Shown here in pieces: positions 1-7,418 of a stretch of DNA of 64,000 nt. The position numbers and the translations under genes are program-made. Within the stretch, counting starts at the first letter, position 1. Every line of letters starts with the position of its first letter. The DNA comes from Oscillospiraceae bacterium (GTDB lineage Bacteria; Bacillota; Clostridia; Oscillospirales; Acutalibacteraceae), in NCBI GenBank assembly GCA_003514385.1, contig DOQR01000007.1, positions 1 through 64,000 of the forward strand. Reading direction: 5' to 3'. Below the pieces are notes generated by a model. That model was given only the letters and a program-made list of their open reading frames with translations. It did no database searches and had not been told where the DNA came from.

Positions 1-120
1 TCAACACCTTTTTCCAACTTTTTTGGTCTTTTTCCCAACTTCTTTTACACTTATCCGGGCGTTCAGTGACGTTGGGCGTTATTATATATACATTAATAGC
101 AACTGTCTGTTCACCCGCCC

Positions 121-148
121 TTGACAAAATACCAAGATTTGATATAAT
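121..148 (+). promoter_or_regulatory. Sigma-A promoter of the leuA leader
   Basis: Perfect -35 TTGACA (121-126) and perfect -10 TATAAT (143-148) separated by 16 bp, placed just upstream of the T-box leader of leuA. Bases 1-120 hold no gene that I can recognise. Confidence 0.85.
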
Positions 149-149
149 T

Positions 150-411
150 CAAATGCAAAGACTGTGAAGGAAATAAGATCTGCACCTGCGAGCCCAAGAG
201 AGCCGCGTTTGCTGAGAGCGGTGCCGCGATGCAGATGTATAGCTCATTCCGGAGTCGACCGCCTCAAAGTCCGCGGATGTATAGGGCGATCCGTCTGGCA
301 GCGTTATATGCCGGGTCTTATCAGAGACCTCTGAGGGCGTTTTCGCCGAATTAGGGTGGTACCGTGTGAAGCTTCACACCCCTATGCTTTTGCGTAGGGG
401 TGTTTTATTTT
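150..411 (+). promoter_or_regulatory. T-box leader, leucine type (leuA)
   Basis: Structured leader that senses uncharged tRNA and sets transcription read-through into leuA. The antiterminator T-box sequence AGGGTGGTACCGTG is at 353-366. The terminator is ACACCCCTA (376-384) pairing with TAGGGGTGT (395-403), then a T-rich run. In Stem I a perfect ATCTGCA/TGCAGAT helix borders the specifier loop, where the triplet CTC (243-245) is followed by A, as usual for T-box specifiers. CTC encodes leucine, which fits the downstream 2-isopropylmalate synthase. The T-box call is firm. The specifier is read from my own hand folding. Confidence 0.92.
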
Positions 412-425
412 TGGAGGTTTTCAAA

Positions 426-2114
426 ATGAAAGAGGGCTGCAAAAAATACATACCGTTCAAGCCTGTTGAGCTTGAATCGCGCACATGGCCGTGCAATAAA
501 ATCGAGCGCGCGCCGACATGGTGCAGTGTCGATCTCAGAGACGGCAATCAGGCGCTCATCGATCCGATGAACCTGCCGGAGAAGCTTGAGATGTTCAAGA
601 CGCTCTGCGCCATTGGTATAAAGGAGATTGAAGTCGGGTTCCCATCGGCGAGCGAGACTGAATACGAGATACTCCGTGCGCTGATAGACGGCGGATATAT
701 CCCGGACGACGTGAAGATACAGGTGCTTGTGCAGTCGCGTGAGCATCTTATAAGAAAGACTTTTGAGGCGATAAAGGGCGCCAAAAATGTCATCTTCCAT
801 TTCTATAACTCCACCTCCGCTTTGCAGAGAAAAGTCGTGTTTCACACAGACAAGCGGGGCGTTACTGATATTGCCGTCAACGCTGCAAAGCTCATAAAGC
901 AGCTCGGCGACGAGGCAAAAGCCGACGGCACAAACATTATATATGAATATTCGCCCGAAAGCTTCATGGGCACGGAGACAGACTTTGCCGCAGACATCTG
1001 CGCAGCGGTCATGGACGCACTCGGCGCGGATGAGAACAACAAAGTGATACTGAATCTGCCCTCGACGGTCGAGAGCAGCACGCCGAATCTTTTCGCGGAT
1101 CAGATAGAGTATTTCTGCCGCTGTCTCCCCCACCGCGAACACGCAATAATCAGCCTGCACCCGCACAACGACCGCGGAACGGCAGTCGCCGCGGCGGAGC
1201 TCGGTATGCTCGCGGGAGCTGAAAGAATCGAGGGCACGCTCTTCGGAAACGGCGAGCGGACTGGAAATGTCGATCTCATAACCCTTGCGCTCAATCTTTA
1301 TACTCAAGGCATCGACCCGAAGCTTGACCTGCACGACATAAACGCGATAAAAGACATATACGAGCGCACGACGCATATGCACGTTGAGCCGCGGCATCCG
1401 TATTCCGGCGAGCTTGTTTTCACCGCGTTCTCGGGTTCGCATCAGGACGCGATAAACAAGGGCGAGCAGTATATGAAAGACCACGGCGGCGACTACTGGG
1501 AAGTGCCGTATCTTCCGATAGACCCGTCCGATCTCGGTCGCGAATACGAGCCGATAATCCGCATCAACAGCCAGTCCGGCAAGGGCGGCGCGGCATTTGT
1601 TATGGCGAACAACTTCGGCTACAATCTGCCAAAGGCGATGCATCCCGAATTCGGGCGTGCGGTCAAGCACTACTGCGACGAGGTCGGCAGGGAGATAAGC
1701 GCGGACGAGGTCATGGAGCTGTTCAGGCGCGAATATATCGACATTCACGGCCCATATTCACTCATCAGCCACAAATTCTACGAAGAGAACGAGGTTAACG
1801 ACACCTCGCCGAAGGTCAGGTTTGAGGGCATGCTCCGCCACGACGGCGACGGAGACAGAAAAATCGTCGGCAAAGGTAACGGTCCTATCGACGCATTCTT
1901 CAATGCGCTCGCGACAGTCGGCGTGACAGGATACAGCTTCGTTGACTACTCCGAGCACGCCATATCGATAGGCTCGGACGCAAAGGCAGTCTCCTACATT
2001 CACCTCACCTCGCCTGCCGGCAAACAGCTGTTCGGCGTCGGCATCTCGCACAACATCAACTACGCTTCGATACGCGGCATACTCTGCGCAATAAACAGAT
2101 CACTCAGAAAGTAG
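426..2114 (+). CDS. leuA: 2-isopropylmalate synthase
   Basis: Condenses 2-oxoisovalerate with acetyl-CoA, the first committed step of leucine synthesis. The N-terminal TIM barrel has the DLRDGNQAL substrate/metal loop (about residues 36-44), HPHNDRGT, and the GTLFGNGERTGN signature. The C-terminal part (about 430-562) is the LeuA allosteric dimer domain that normally binds leucine. At 562 residues it matches the long LeuA type. The ATG at 426 is chosen because GGAGGT lies 8 bases upstream; the frame is open upstream only through the T-box terminator. It is controlled by the leucine T-box and probably also by leucine feedback. hisJ follows after 9 bases, so the two are probably co-transcribed. 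Confidence 0.96.
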   Translation: MKEGCKKYIPFKPVELESRTWPCNKIERAPTWCSVDLRDGNQALIDPMNLPEKLEMFKTLCAIGIKEIEVGFPSASETEYEILRALIDGGYIPDDVKIQVLVQSREHLIRKTFEAIKGAKNVIFHFYNSTSALQRKVVFHTDKRGVTDIAVNAAKLIKQLGDEAKADGTNIIYEYSPESFMGTETDFAADICAAVMDALGADENNKVILNLPSTVESSTPNLFADQIEYFCRCLPHREHAIISLHPHNDRGTAVAAAELGMLAGAERIEGTLFGNGERTGNVDLITLALNLYTQGIDPKLDLHDINAIKDIYERTTHMHVEPRHPYSGELVFTAFSGSHQDAINKGEQYMKDHGGDYWEVPYLPIDPSDLGREYEPIIRINSQSGKGGAAFVMANNFGYNLPKAMHPEFGRAVKHYCDEVGREISADEVMELFRREYIDIHGPYSLISHKFYEENEVNDTSPKVRFEGMLRHDGDGDRKIVGKGNGPIDAFFNALATVGVTGYSFVDYSEHAISIGSDAKAVSYIHLTSPAGKQLFGVGISHNINYASIRGILCAINRSLRK

Positions 2115-2123
2115 GGCAAAGAC

Positions 2124-2918
2124 ATGGAACTGAAAAATTTTCACACTCACACAACATACTGCGACGGAAAGAACACCGCAGAAGAAATGATTCTCGCCGC
2201 AATAAATCAGGGCTTCACGGCGCTCGGATTTTCCGGCCATTCGCACACATCGATTGACCCGTCATACTGCATGACGACGGACGAGACGCGCAGATATATA
2301 GACGAGCTCAAAGCCCTGCGTGAAAAATACGCGGACAAGATCAGGATATACATCGGTCTTGAGGCAGATCTTTACACAGATGAAACTGATCTGTCGGAGT
2401 TTGACTATACGATCGGTTCGGTTCACTATGTGAAGGCGGGAGATGTTTATGTCCCCGTTGACGAGTCGCCGGCGCAGCACCAGATCGACTATGTCAACAA
2501 ATATTTCGGCGGCTCGTTTATAAGCTTTTCGCAGGCATATTATGAAAATGTCGCAAAGCTCGGAGAAAAAATAAACCCGTCATTCATCGGGCATTTTGAT
2601 CTTGTGACCAAGTTCAACGAGAATGACTGCCTGTTTTCGGCAAAAGACCCGCGATATATTGAGGCATGGCAGGCTGCAGCAGACGAGCTGCTGAAGCTCA
2701 AGGTGCCGTTCGAGATAAACACCGGAGCTATCGCAAGAAACTGCCGCGTGACTCCATACCCTGCTTTGGACATTGCCGAATACATCACCGAGCGCGGCGG
2801 CGAGTTCATTCTCTCCTCCGACTGCCACGATTCGGATTTTCTCAGCTGCGGATTCAACGAATGTCTCAAGAGATATTCAAACTGCCGCATAGTTGATTTT
2901 GAAGAAAGGCTGAAATAA
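2124..2918 (+). CDS. hisJ: Histidinol-phosphatase, PHP family (HisJ-type)
   Basis: Predicted to dephosphorylate L-histidinol phosphate in histidine biosynthesis. The PHP metal-binding motifs are present in order: HTHTTYCDG near the N-terminus, GHSHT (about 39), the GLEADLY glutamate (about 78), GSVHYV, GHFDLVTKF (about 155) and SDCHDSDFL near the end. Its 264 residues are normal for HisJ. It begins 9 bases after leuA, so it lies in a leucine-regulated transcript although the substrate belongs to the histidine pathway. Some PHP proteins of this type act on other phosphates, so the substrate is inferred. Confidence 0.88.
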   Translation: MELKNFHTHTTYCDGKNTAEEMILAAINQGFTALGFSGHSHTSIDPSYCMTTDETRRYIDELKALREKYADKIRIYIGLEADLYTDETDLSEFDYTIGSVHYVKAGDVYVPVDESPAQHQIDYVNKYFGGSFISFSQAYYENVAKLGEKINPSFIGHFDLVTKFNENDCLFSAKDPRYIEAWQAAADELLKLKVPFEINTGAIARNCRVTPYPALDIAEYITERGGEFILSSDCHDSDFLSCGFNECLKRYSNCRIVDFEERLK

Positions 2919-2964
2919 AAAAGCACCGAAGCAAATAACCTCTGCGCACAAATAAAGCACAAAA

Positions 2965-2998
2965 ACGGAGCAGGACGGTATAAACCGCCCTGCTCCGT
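2965..2998. terminator. Bidirectional rho-independent terminator
   Basis: ACGGAGCAGG (2965-2974) pairs with CCTGCTCCGT (2989-2998), with an inner CGGT/ACCG helix. An A run precedes and a short T run follows. It lies between the convergent hisJ and zinc-ribbon genes. Confidence 0.85.
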
Positions 2999-3024
2999 TT
3001 GCATAGAACTATATTAAAACATCC

Positions 3025-3288
3025 TTATGCGTTGTTTTTTCTCTTCTCAAAGCAAGCGCTGCAATAAACAGGCTTGTCCTCGCTGGGCTTGAAAGGAACT
3101 CTTGCGACTCCGCCGCAATCATCGCAAACTGCCTCGTACATCGTGCTTGCCTTCTTCGCCTGGCGGCAAGCCTTGCAGCGCTGCGGCTCGTTTACAAAGC
3201 CTTTCTCAGCATAGAACTCCTGCTCGCCGGCCGTGAAAACGAATTCCTTATGGCAGTCTTTGCAGATGAGAGTCTTGTCTTCGTACAT
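3025..3288 (-). CDS. Small zinc-ribbon protein (zf-trcl type)
   Basis: 87-residue protein with four CxxC pairs arranged as two zinc ribbons: CKDC (about 9-12), CKAC, CDDC and CSAC. The last two are separated by GGVARVPFKPSEDKPVYC, typical of the probable zinc-binding zf-trcl proteins of Clostridia. The start at MYEDK has GTGAGG a few bases upstream; the extra 16 upstream residues run into the tRNA-like element. Function unknown; nucleic-acid binding is a guess from the fold. The leader between this gene and the sigma-factor gene carries the tRNA-like structure. Confidence 0.82.
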   Translation of the reverse strand: MYEDKTLICKDCHKEFVFTAGEQEFYAEKGFVNEPQRCKACRQAKKASTMYEAVCDDCGGVARVPFKPSEDKPVYCSACFEKRKNNA

Positions 3289-3315
3289 TTGTCTAACCTC
3301 ACTTGATAGTATAGT

Positions 3316-3380
3316 CGCCCTTGGACGGAATCGCACCGCCGCCTTTGAACTTCAACGCTCTGCTTTTAAGCTACGCGGGC
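3316..3380 (-). other. tRNA-like element upstream of the zinc-ribbon gene
   Basis: On the minus strand this 65-base stretch reads like a short tRNA. It starts GCCCGCGTAGC and has a D-arm-like GCT...AGC. It has a convincing T-arm, GGCGG-TGCGATT-CCGTC, and ends AAGGGC. The terminal GCCC/GGGC pair closes, but two of the seven acceptor pairs (positions 5 and 6) mismatch, the D-loop lacks GG, and the anticodon arm does not fold well. No CCA is encoded. It could be a degenerate tRNA or a structured leader of the following gene. I do not assign an amino acid. Confidence 0.4.
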
Positions 3381-3416
3381 ATTTATCTGAACAGCGCCGG
3401 TCGGAAGTATTTGCAA

Positions 3417-3992
3417 TTACCGACGGCTGTCGGAAGCGAGTTTGCGCCTTATACGCTGAAGAGCATTGTCAACAGCTTTTGAGTTGGTTCCGAGGCGCTC
3501 GGCTATTTCTTCATAGCTCAGCTTTTCCGCTCTGAGAGTAAGAACGCGGCGTTCGAAATCGGTCAGCTTTTCGCTGAGCAGATCTTCAAACCTTGCGTCG
3601 TCCTCCTGCGCGGAATATATATTCTGCGGATCGGCGGAGAAATCCTGAACCTCTTCCCCGTCATCAATGTTCTGCATCATGTCCTGCGGGATATTTTTCT
3701 GTGCATTTCTGCTTCTGAGCACGGAGATAATGCGGTTATTGATGCACGCGGCGGCATATGTTCTGAACGACGCGTTTTTATTCGGGTCATAGGTGTTGAC
3801 CGCCGTTATGAAGGCTATCATGCCTTCCTGAAAAAGATCGTCCCTGTGGATATCGCCGTTGTTGTACATTGCGGCCTTTGCGCCGGCGAGCGGCGTTATA
3901 CGGCTGATGAGCTCCGCCATTGCGGAATCATCGCCGGAGGCAGCCATAGAGCAGAGCTGTTCATCGCTGAATTTGCCGAGATCGCGATCCAT
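3417..3992 (-). CDS. RNA polymerase sigma factor, sigma-70 family (SigH-like)
   Basis: 191 residues with sigma region 2 (about 45-95: DDLFQEGMIAFITAV, FRTYAAACINNRI) and region 4 (about 142-188: LTDFERRVLTLRAEKLSYEEIAERLGTNSKAVDNAL). Regions 1 and 3 are missing. The layout and length match the SigH/SigI-like alternative sigma factors of Clostridia; SigH is my best guess because the window holds several sporulation genes. The acidic linker (IDDGEEVQDF) between the two regions is poorly conserved. It has a good promoter of its own (4025-4052). Confidence 0.82.
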   Translation of the reverse strand: MDRDLGKFSDEQLCSMAASGDDSAMAELISRITPLAGAKAAMYNNGDIHRDDLFQEGMIAFITAVNTYDPNKNASFRTYAAACINNRIISVLRSRNAQKNIPQDMMQNIDDGEEVQDFSADPQNIYSAQEDDARFEDLLSEKLTDFERRVLTLRAEKLSYEEIAERLGTNSKAVDNALQRIRRKLASDSRR

Positions 3993-4024
3993 ATTCCACT
4001 CCTTTGATAAGCATCATTAGGTTT

Positions 4025-4052
4025 ATAATAACAAATTTAAAAATTTTGTCAA
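4025..4052 (-). promoter_or_regulatory. Promoter of the sigma-factor gene
   Basis: On the minus strand TTGACA (4047-4052), a 16-bp spacer and TATTAT (4025-4030), about 30 bases upstream of the sigma-factor ATG. Confidence 0.7.
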
Positions 4053-4105
4053 CATTTTTTCGTGCAATTTCATCATTTTTTGGCGTGGATTTTATGAAAA
4101 TATAA

Positions 4106-5317
4106 CTATTTTTCATCTTTCAGTTCTTTTTGCTCACTATTGAGCTGGGAAGCGCGCCTGATTATCTGTTTACCGTACTTGTCCCTCAGACCGTCTACGC
4201 GGCTGCCGAGCTGTTCCATGTTGTCGGCATGAGTCTGATCGAAGTCAAAAGAGAGCTGAAATCCCTCGTCCTCGCCGGTAAGGTCGCAGGCGGTCATGCC
4301 GACAAGGCGCGCGGGCACGCGCAGAGCGTTATTCGAGCGGACAAGCCCTATCGCCGCCACAAGAAGCTCATCGGCGATGCGGGTCGGGTTTGAAAGCTTT
4401 TTCTGATACTGCGAAGTTTTGAAAGTATTGTCCTTTATCTGCACCTGAACCGCACCGGCGAGCATCCCCTCGCGGCGCAGCTTCGAGGATATATCATCGG
4501 CAAGCTCGGCAAAAATTCCGCGCACGCGCAGGGCGTCGGTAACATCCTCGGGCAGAGTCACACTGCGCCCGATACTTTTGGGCGCGGGCTTGTCGCCGTA
4601 ACGGCGGACAGGATCGCAGTCAAGCCCCCGGACAGCCTTTAAAAGATAATCTCCGGGCTTGCCGAGTAGTTGTTTGACAAGCTCATTTGATGCGGCGGCG
4701 AGATCGCCGATAGTGAATATGCCGACCGAAAAGAGCTTGTCGCGCGTTGAGCCGCCGACGCCCATGAGTTCCGTCACCGGACGCGGATAGAGCTTTTCTT
4801 TATAGTCGCCGCGGTTCGCCGAGAATATGCCGTTCGGCTTATTGATATCGCTTGAAAGTTTTGAAAAAAATTTGCAGAAGCTGACACCGATGGAGACGGT
4901 TATCCCGAGTTCGTTTTGCATATCGGCGGAGATTCTTTGCGCTATCTCCTCTCCCGAGCCGAAGAGCAGAGCGCTGCCGGTCACATCGAGCCAACACTCG
5001 TCGATGCTGAACGGCTCGACGAGGTCGGTATATCTTAGATATATCTGTCTTGCGAGGACAGAGAACTCGCGGTATTTATCCATATGAGGCGGCACACATA
5101 CGAGCTGCGGACAGAGCGAGCGCGCCTGCCAGACGGTCTGCGCGGTTTTCACTCCTGCCTTTTTGGCGAGTTGATTTTTCGCGAGCACTATTCCGTGCCT
5201 GTCGCTCTCGCTGCCGCAGACTGCCATCGGCACATCGCGCAGTTCGGGTCTGAAGGTACACTCCACCGAGGCAAAAAAGTTATCGAGATCGCAGTGCAGA
5301 ATAACCCTGTCGCCCAT
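4106..5317 (-). CDS. dinB: DNA polymerase IV, Y-family translesion polymerase
   Basis: Error-prone lesion-bypass polymerase of 403 residues. Family motifs: HCDLDNFFASVEC with the first catalytic Asp (about 9), FSIDECWLDVTGS with the Asp-Glu catalytic pair (about 97-98), SIGVSFCKFFSKLSSDINKP, the helix-hairpin-helix LMGVGGSTRDKLFSVGI (about 178-196), and a little-finger domain near 235-345. I place the start at MGDRV because AAGGAGG lies just upstream; eight further residues are possible but lack an SD. It lies behind a LexA box, so it should belong to the SOS response. No beta-clamp peptide is obvious at the C-terminus. Confidence 0.95.
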   Translation of the reverse strand: MGDRVILHCDLDNFFASVECTFRPELRDVPMAVCGSESDRHGIVLAKNQLAKKAGVKTAQTVWQARSLCPQLVCVPPHMDKYREFSVLARQIYLRYTDLVEPFSIDECWLDVTGSALLFGSGEEIAQRISADMQNELGITVSIGVSFCKFFSKLSSDINKPNGIFSANRGDYKEKLYPRPVTELMGVGGSTRDKLFSVGIFTIGDLAAASNELVKQLLGKPGDYLLKAVRGLDCDPVRRYGDKPAPKSIGRSVTLPEDVTDALRVRGIFAELADDISSKLRREGMLAGAVQVQIKDNTFKTSQYQKKLSNPTRIADELLVAAIGLVRSNNALRVPARLVGMTACDLTGEDEGFQLSFDFDQTHADNMEQLGSRVDGLRDKYGKQIIRRASQLNSEQKELKDEK

Positions 5318-5335
5318 CGATGTTTCCTCCTTTTC

Positions 5336-5382
5336 GAACATTTGTTCAAAGATATTATATCCCTTTTTTTCGCTTTCGTCAA
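5336..5382 (-). promoter_or_regulatory. dinB promoter with LexA (SOS) box
   Basis: Minus-strand -35 TTGACG (5377-5382), 17-bp spacer, perfect -10 TATAAT (5354-5359), then the perfect palindrome GAACAAATGTTC (5336-5347) near the expected transcription start. GAACnnnnGTTC is the Gram-positive LexA core. LexA bound there would block dinB until DNA damage. Confidence 0.88.
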
Positions 5383-5453
5383 GAGTAATATTTTACATTG
5401 AATTTTGCCGAATATCGTGCAGAGAATAGCAAAAGAGAAAGGGCGGGAGAACT

Positions 5454-5651
5454 ATGCGGCAAAATCCGAACGAAAAAATAATCAGAATGTGGACTGCCGC
5501 AGCCGTGCTGACGGTGGCGCTTATTTTTCTTTTTATCGCTTCGCGGCGCATGAACAGCCTCTCAAGAATATTCTTTTATCAAACAGGAATGGGCGGAATA
5601 AATGAATATTGCGGATATTATTCAGCCACGATGAATATAACAAAACTGTAA
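5454..5651 (+). CDS. Small single-span membrane protein, unknown
   Basis: 65 residues: a short basic N-terminus, one hydrophobic segment (about 13-30: TAAAVLTVALIFLFIA) followed by RR, and a polar C-terminus. GGGAG lies about 7 bases before the ATG. It sits just upstream of spoIIP. I recognise no family. It may be a small sporulation-linked membrane protein or an unexpressed frame; another frame over the same bases has no such pattern. Confidence 0.45.
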   Translation: MRQNPNEKIIRMWTAAAVLTVALIFLFIASRRMNSLSRIFFYQTGMGGINEYCGYYSATMNITKL

Positions 5652-5856
5652 AGCAAATCACTTGACAATGTGGATAACTGTGTGGAAACTGTTGAAAACT
5701 CGTCGACTTAATTCTGATATAAATATATTTTTGTAACTCACAGCGCTATTTATTAATTATTTATTCATAATTATAATATACCATTCAGTGAATATTCACT
5801 CTTATTAAAGTCAATCTAACATAACCGCGGGAATTTCATCATATAATTTTCACAGC

Positions 5857-7062
5857 ATGATGAAAGGCGCGATAATCAAAATGAAAAAAGGAAGAAAGAC
5901 AAAAATATACCGCACATTCCGTCTGCCGTCGTTTGCCGGCGGGCTGCCCGCTCTCGCAATAACGGTCATTCTCACGGCGTCGCTGCTGCTATTCGGCGTC
6001 GGCGGAACGAAGCTTGCGCTGATAAGCGCGGGACTTGCCATGCCAGAAGGCGGGATAGAATACATAAAAACTAACTCCCCTTCCGTCAAGGACAAAACAG
6101 AGACCACAGAGAATGAAGCTCAGGCGAGCGCCACAGTGCAGAGCAGAAACGCGCCGGAATCGGAAGCGAAAGCGAGCGAAACGGAAAAGAGCTTTGACAT
6201 CACGGCGACACCCTCGGATATTTTAGCGGCGATGGCGGAATTTGAATCGAAACACAATTTCGAAAAAGGCGACGGCAAGATAGTCGAGACAAAATACGGA
6301 AAAGCCAACGCGACCAACACATATAAAAATATCTGCGTCAAGAACACTACGCAGACAAAATCAATAAACATAGAAAAAGTTCTGAACGAGCCAATCGACT
6401 TGAAAGTCGTTGACAAATCTCAGCCTGCCGTACTCATTTTTCACACACACACTACCGAGGGCTATGAGATGCTCGACCGCGGATTCTACTCGAACAGCTA
6501 CACAGGGCGCGGAGAGGATAAAAGCCGAAACATGGTGCGCGTCGGCGATGAAATTACAAAAATGCTCGAAAAATCCGGCTACAAAGTAATCCACGACACG
6601 GAGATACACGACAGAAAATACACCGGCGCATATGACCACTCGAAAGTCAATGTCGAGGCGTATCTCAAGAAATACCCGTCGATTCAAGTCGTACTTGATA
6701 TCCACCGCGACGCGATACATCTGAGCAACGGAAATAAGATAAAGCCTACCGCGGAGATAAACGGCAAAAAAGCAGCGCAAATTATGATAATCACCGGAGC
6801 GCAGGAGGGCAAGGTCAAAGGCTTCCCCGACTGGGAACAGAATCTGCGCTTTGCGGTCAAGTTGCAGCAGACCTGCGAAACGATGTATCCCGGACTGATG
6901 AGACCTATCCTGTTCTCGCAGCGCAAATACAACATGAATCTGTCGCACTGCAATCTTCTGCTCGAGATGGGCAGCGACGCAAACACGCTTGAGGAGGCCG
7001 CATATTCGGGCAGGCTGGTCGGCACAGCCATTGCAAAGTTGCTCGACGAATATTCCGCATAA
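5857..7062 (+). CDS. spoIIP: Stage II sporulation protein P
   Basis: Peptidoglycan amidase/endopeptidase that thins the septal wall and drives forespore engulfment together with SpoIID and SpoIIM. It has an N-terminal cytoplasmic tail, one membrane anchor (about 30-50), a low-complexity E/A/T/S-rich linker, and then the SpoIIP catalytic domain. Domain marks are VLIFHTHTTEGYE (about 188-200, zinc-ligand His), GDEITKMLEKSGY, VVLDIHRDAI (about 280) and LLEMGSDANTLEEA near the end. Length is near the family norm. An alternative start at 5881 (MKKGRK) has AAAGG upstream but at long spacing; I see no strong SD for either. Confidence 0.93.
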   Translation: MMKGAIIKMKKGRKTKIYRTFRLPSFAGGLPALAITVILTASLLLFGVGGTKLALISAGLAMPEGGIEYIKTNSPSVKDKTETTENEAQASATVQSRNAPESEAKASETEKSFDITATPSDILAAMAEFESKHNFEKGDGKIVETKYGKANATNTYKNICVKNTTQTKSINIEKVLNEPIDLKVVDKSQPAVLIFHTHTTEGYEMLDRGFYSNSYTGRGEDKSRNMVRVGDEITKMLEKSGYKVIHDTEIHDRKYTGAYDHSKVNVEAYLKKYPSIQVVLDIHRDAIHLSNGNKIKPTAEINGKKAAQIMIITGAQEGKVKGFPDWEQNLRFAVKLQQTCETMYPGLMRPILFSQRKYNMNLSHCNLLLEMGSDANTLEEAAYSGRLVGTAIAKLLDEYSA

Positions 7063-7097
7063 AAAAGGGAATACTTCCCGCAGAACGGAGGTATTCC

Positions 7098-7418
7098 ATG
7101 AAAAGGCACAAAAACAAAAAAACAGAAACGTTCACAGTCACCGCGAAGCGATTTATGATAAGCTGCATACTCATTCTGAGCATAACCGGGCTCGCGGCGG
7201 GGATATCATATGCGGGCGGCAACTCGCGGCACATGGCCATGGGAGAGAGCGGCAGCACAGTGGCACTCGCCCACAGCGAAAAGAAGCTCGAGCTCAATAT
7301 AAACGAAAAGACGGCAGTGACATTCAATCTGTCACTGCCGGAAAAGTACAGGGATTATTTATATTTTCTGCCCGCTCCGCTGAGCGGAATTTTTTGGCTT
7401 ATCGGGCTCATACCTTGA
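7098..7418 (+). CDS. Small membrane protein downstream of spoIIP, unknown
   Basis: 106 residues with a clear SD (GGAGGT, 7 bases before ATG). A basic N-terminus leads into a membrane span (about 18-38), then a polar outer stretch of about 40 residues, then a second hydrophobic stretch at the end (YLYFLPAPLSGIFWLIGLIP). No family recognised. It starts 36 bases after spoIIP, so it is probably in the same transcript, and its end overlaps the 3' end of the convergent rqcH by 11 bases. Confidence 0.65.
   Translation: MKRHKNKKTETFTVTAKRFMISCILILSITGLAAGISYAGGNSRHMAMGESGSTVALAHSEKKLELNINEKTAVTFNLSLPEKYRDYLYFLPAPLSGIFWLIGLIP

Noticed and set aside
405..1748. 447-codon open frame on the strand opposite leuA
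   Set aside because: It is a shadow of leuA: no SD, no family features, and leuA itself is unmistakable.
5669..5677. Perfect DnaA-box sequence TGTGGATAA near a GTGTGG repeat
   Set aside because: Only one clear box, no dnaA/dnaN genes and no AT-rich unwinding element with box cluster; not enough for an origin.
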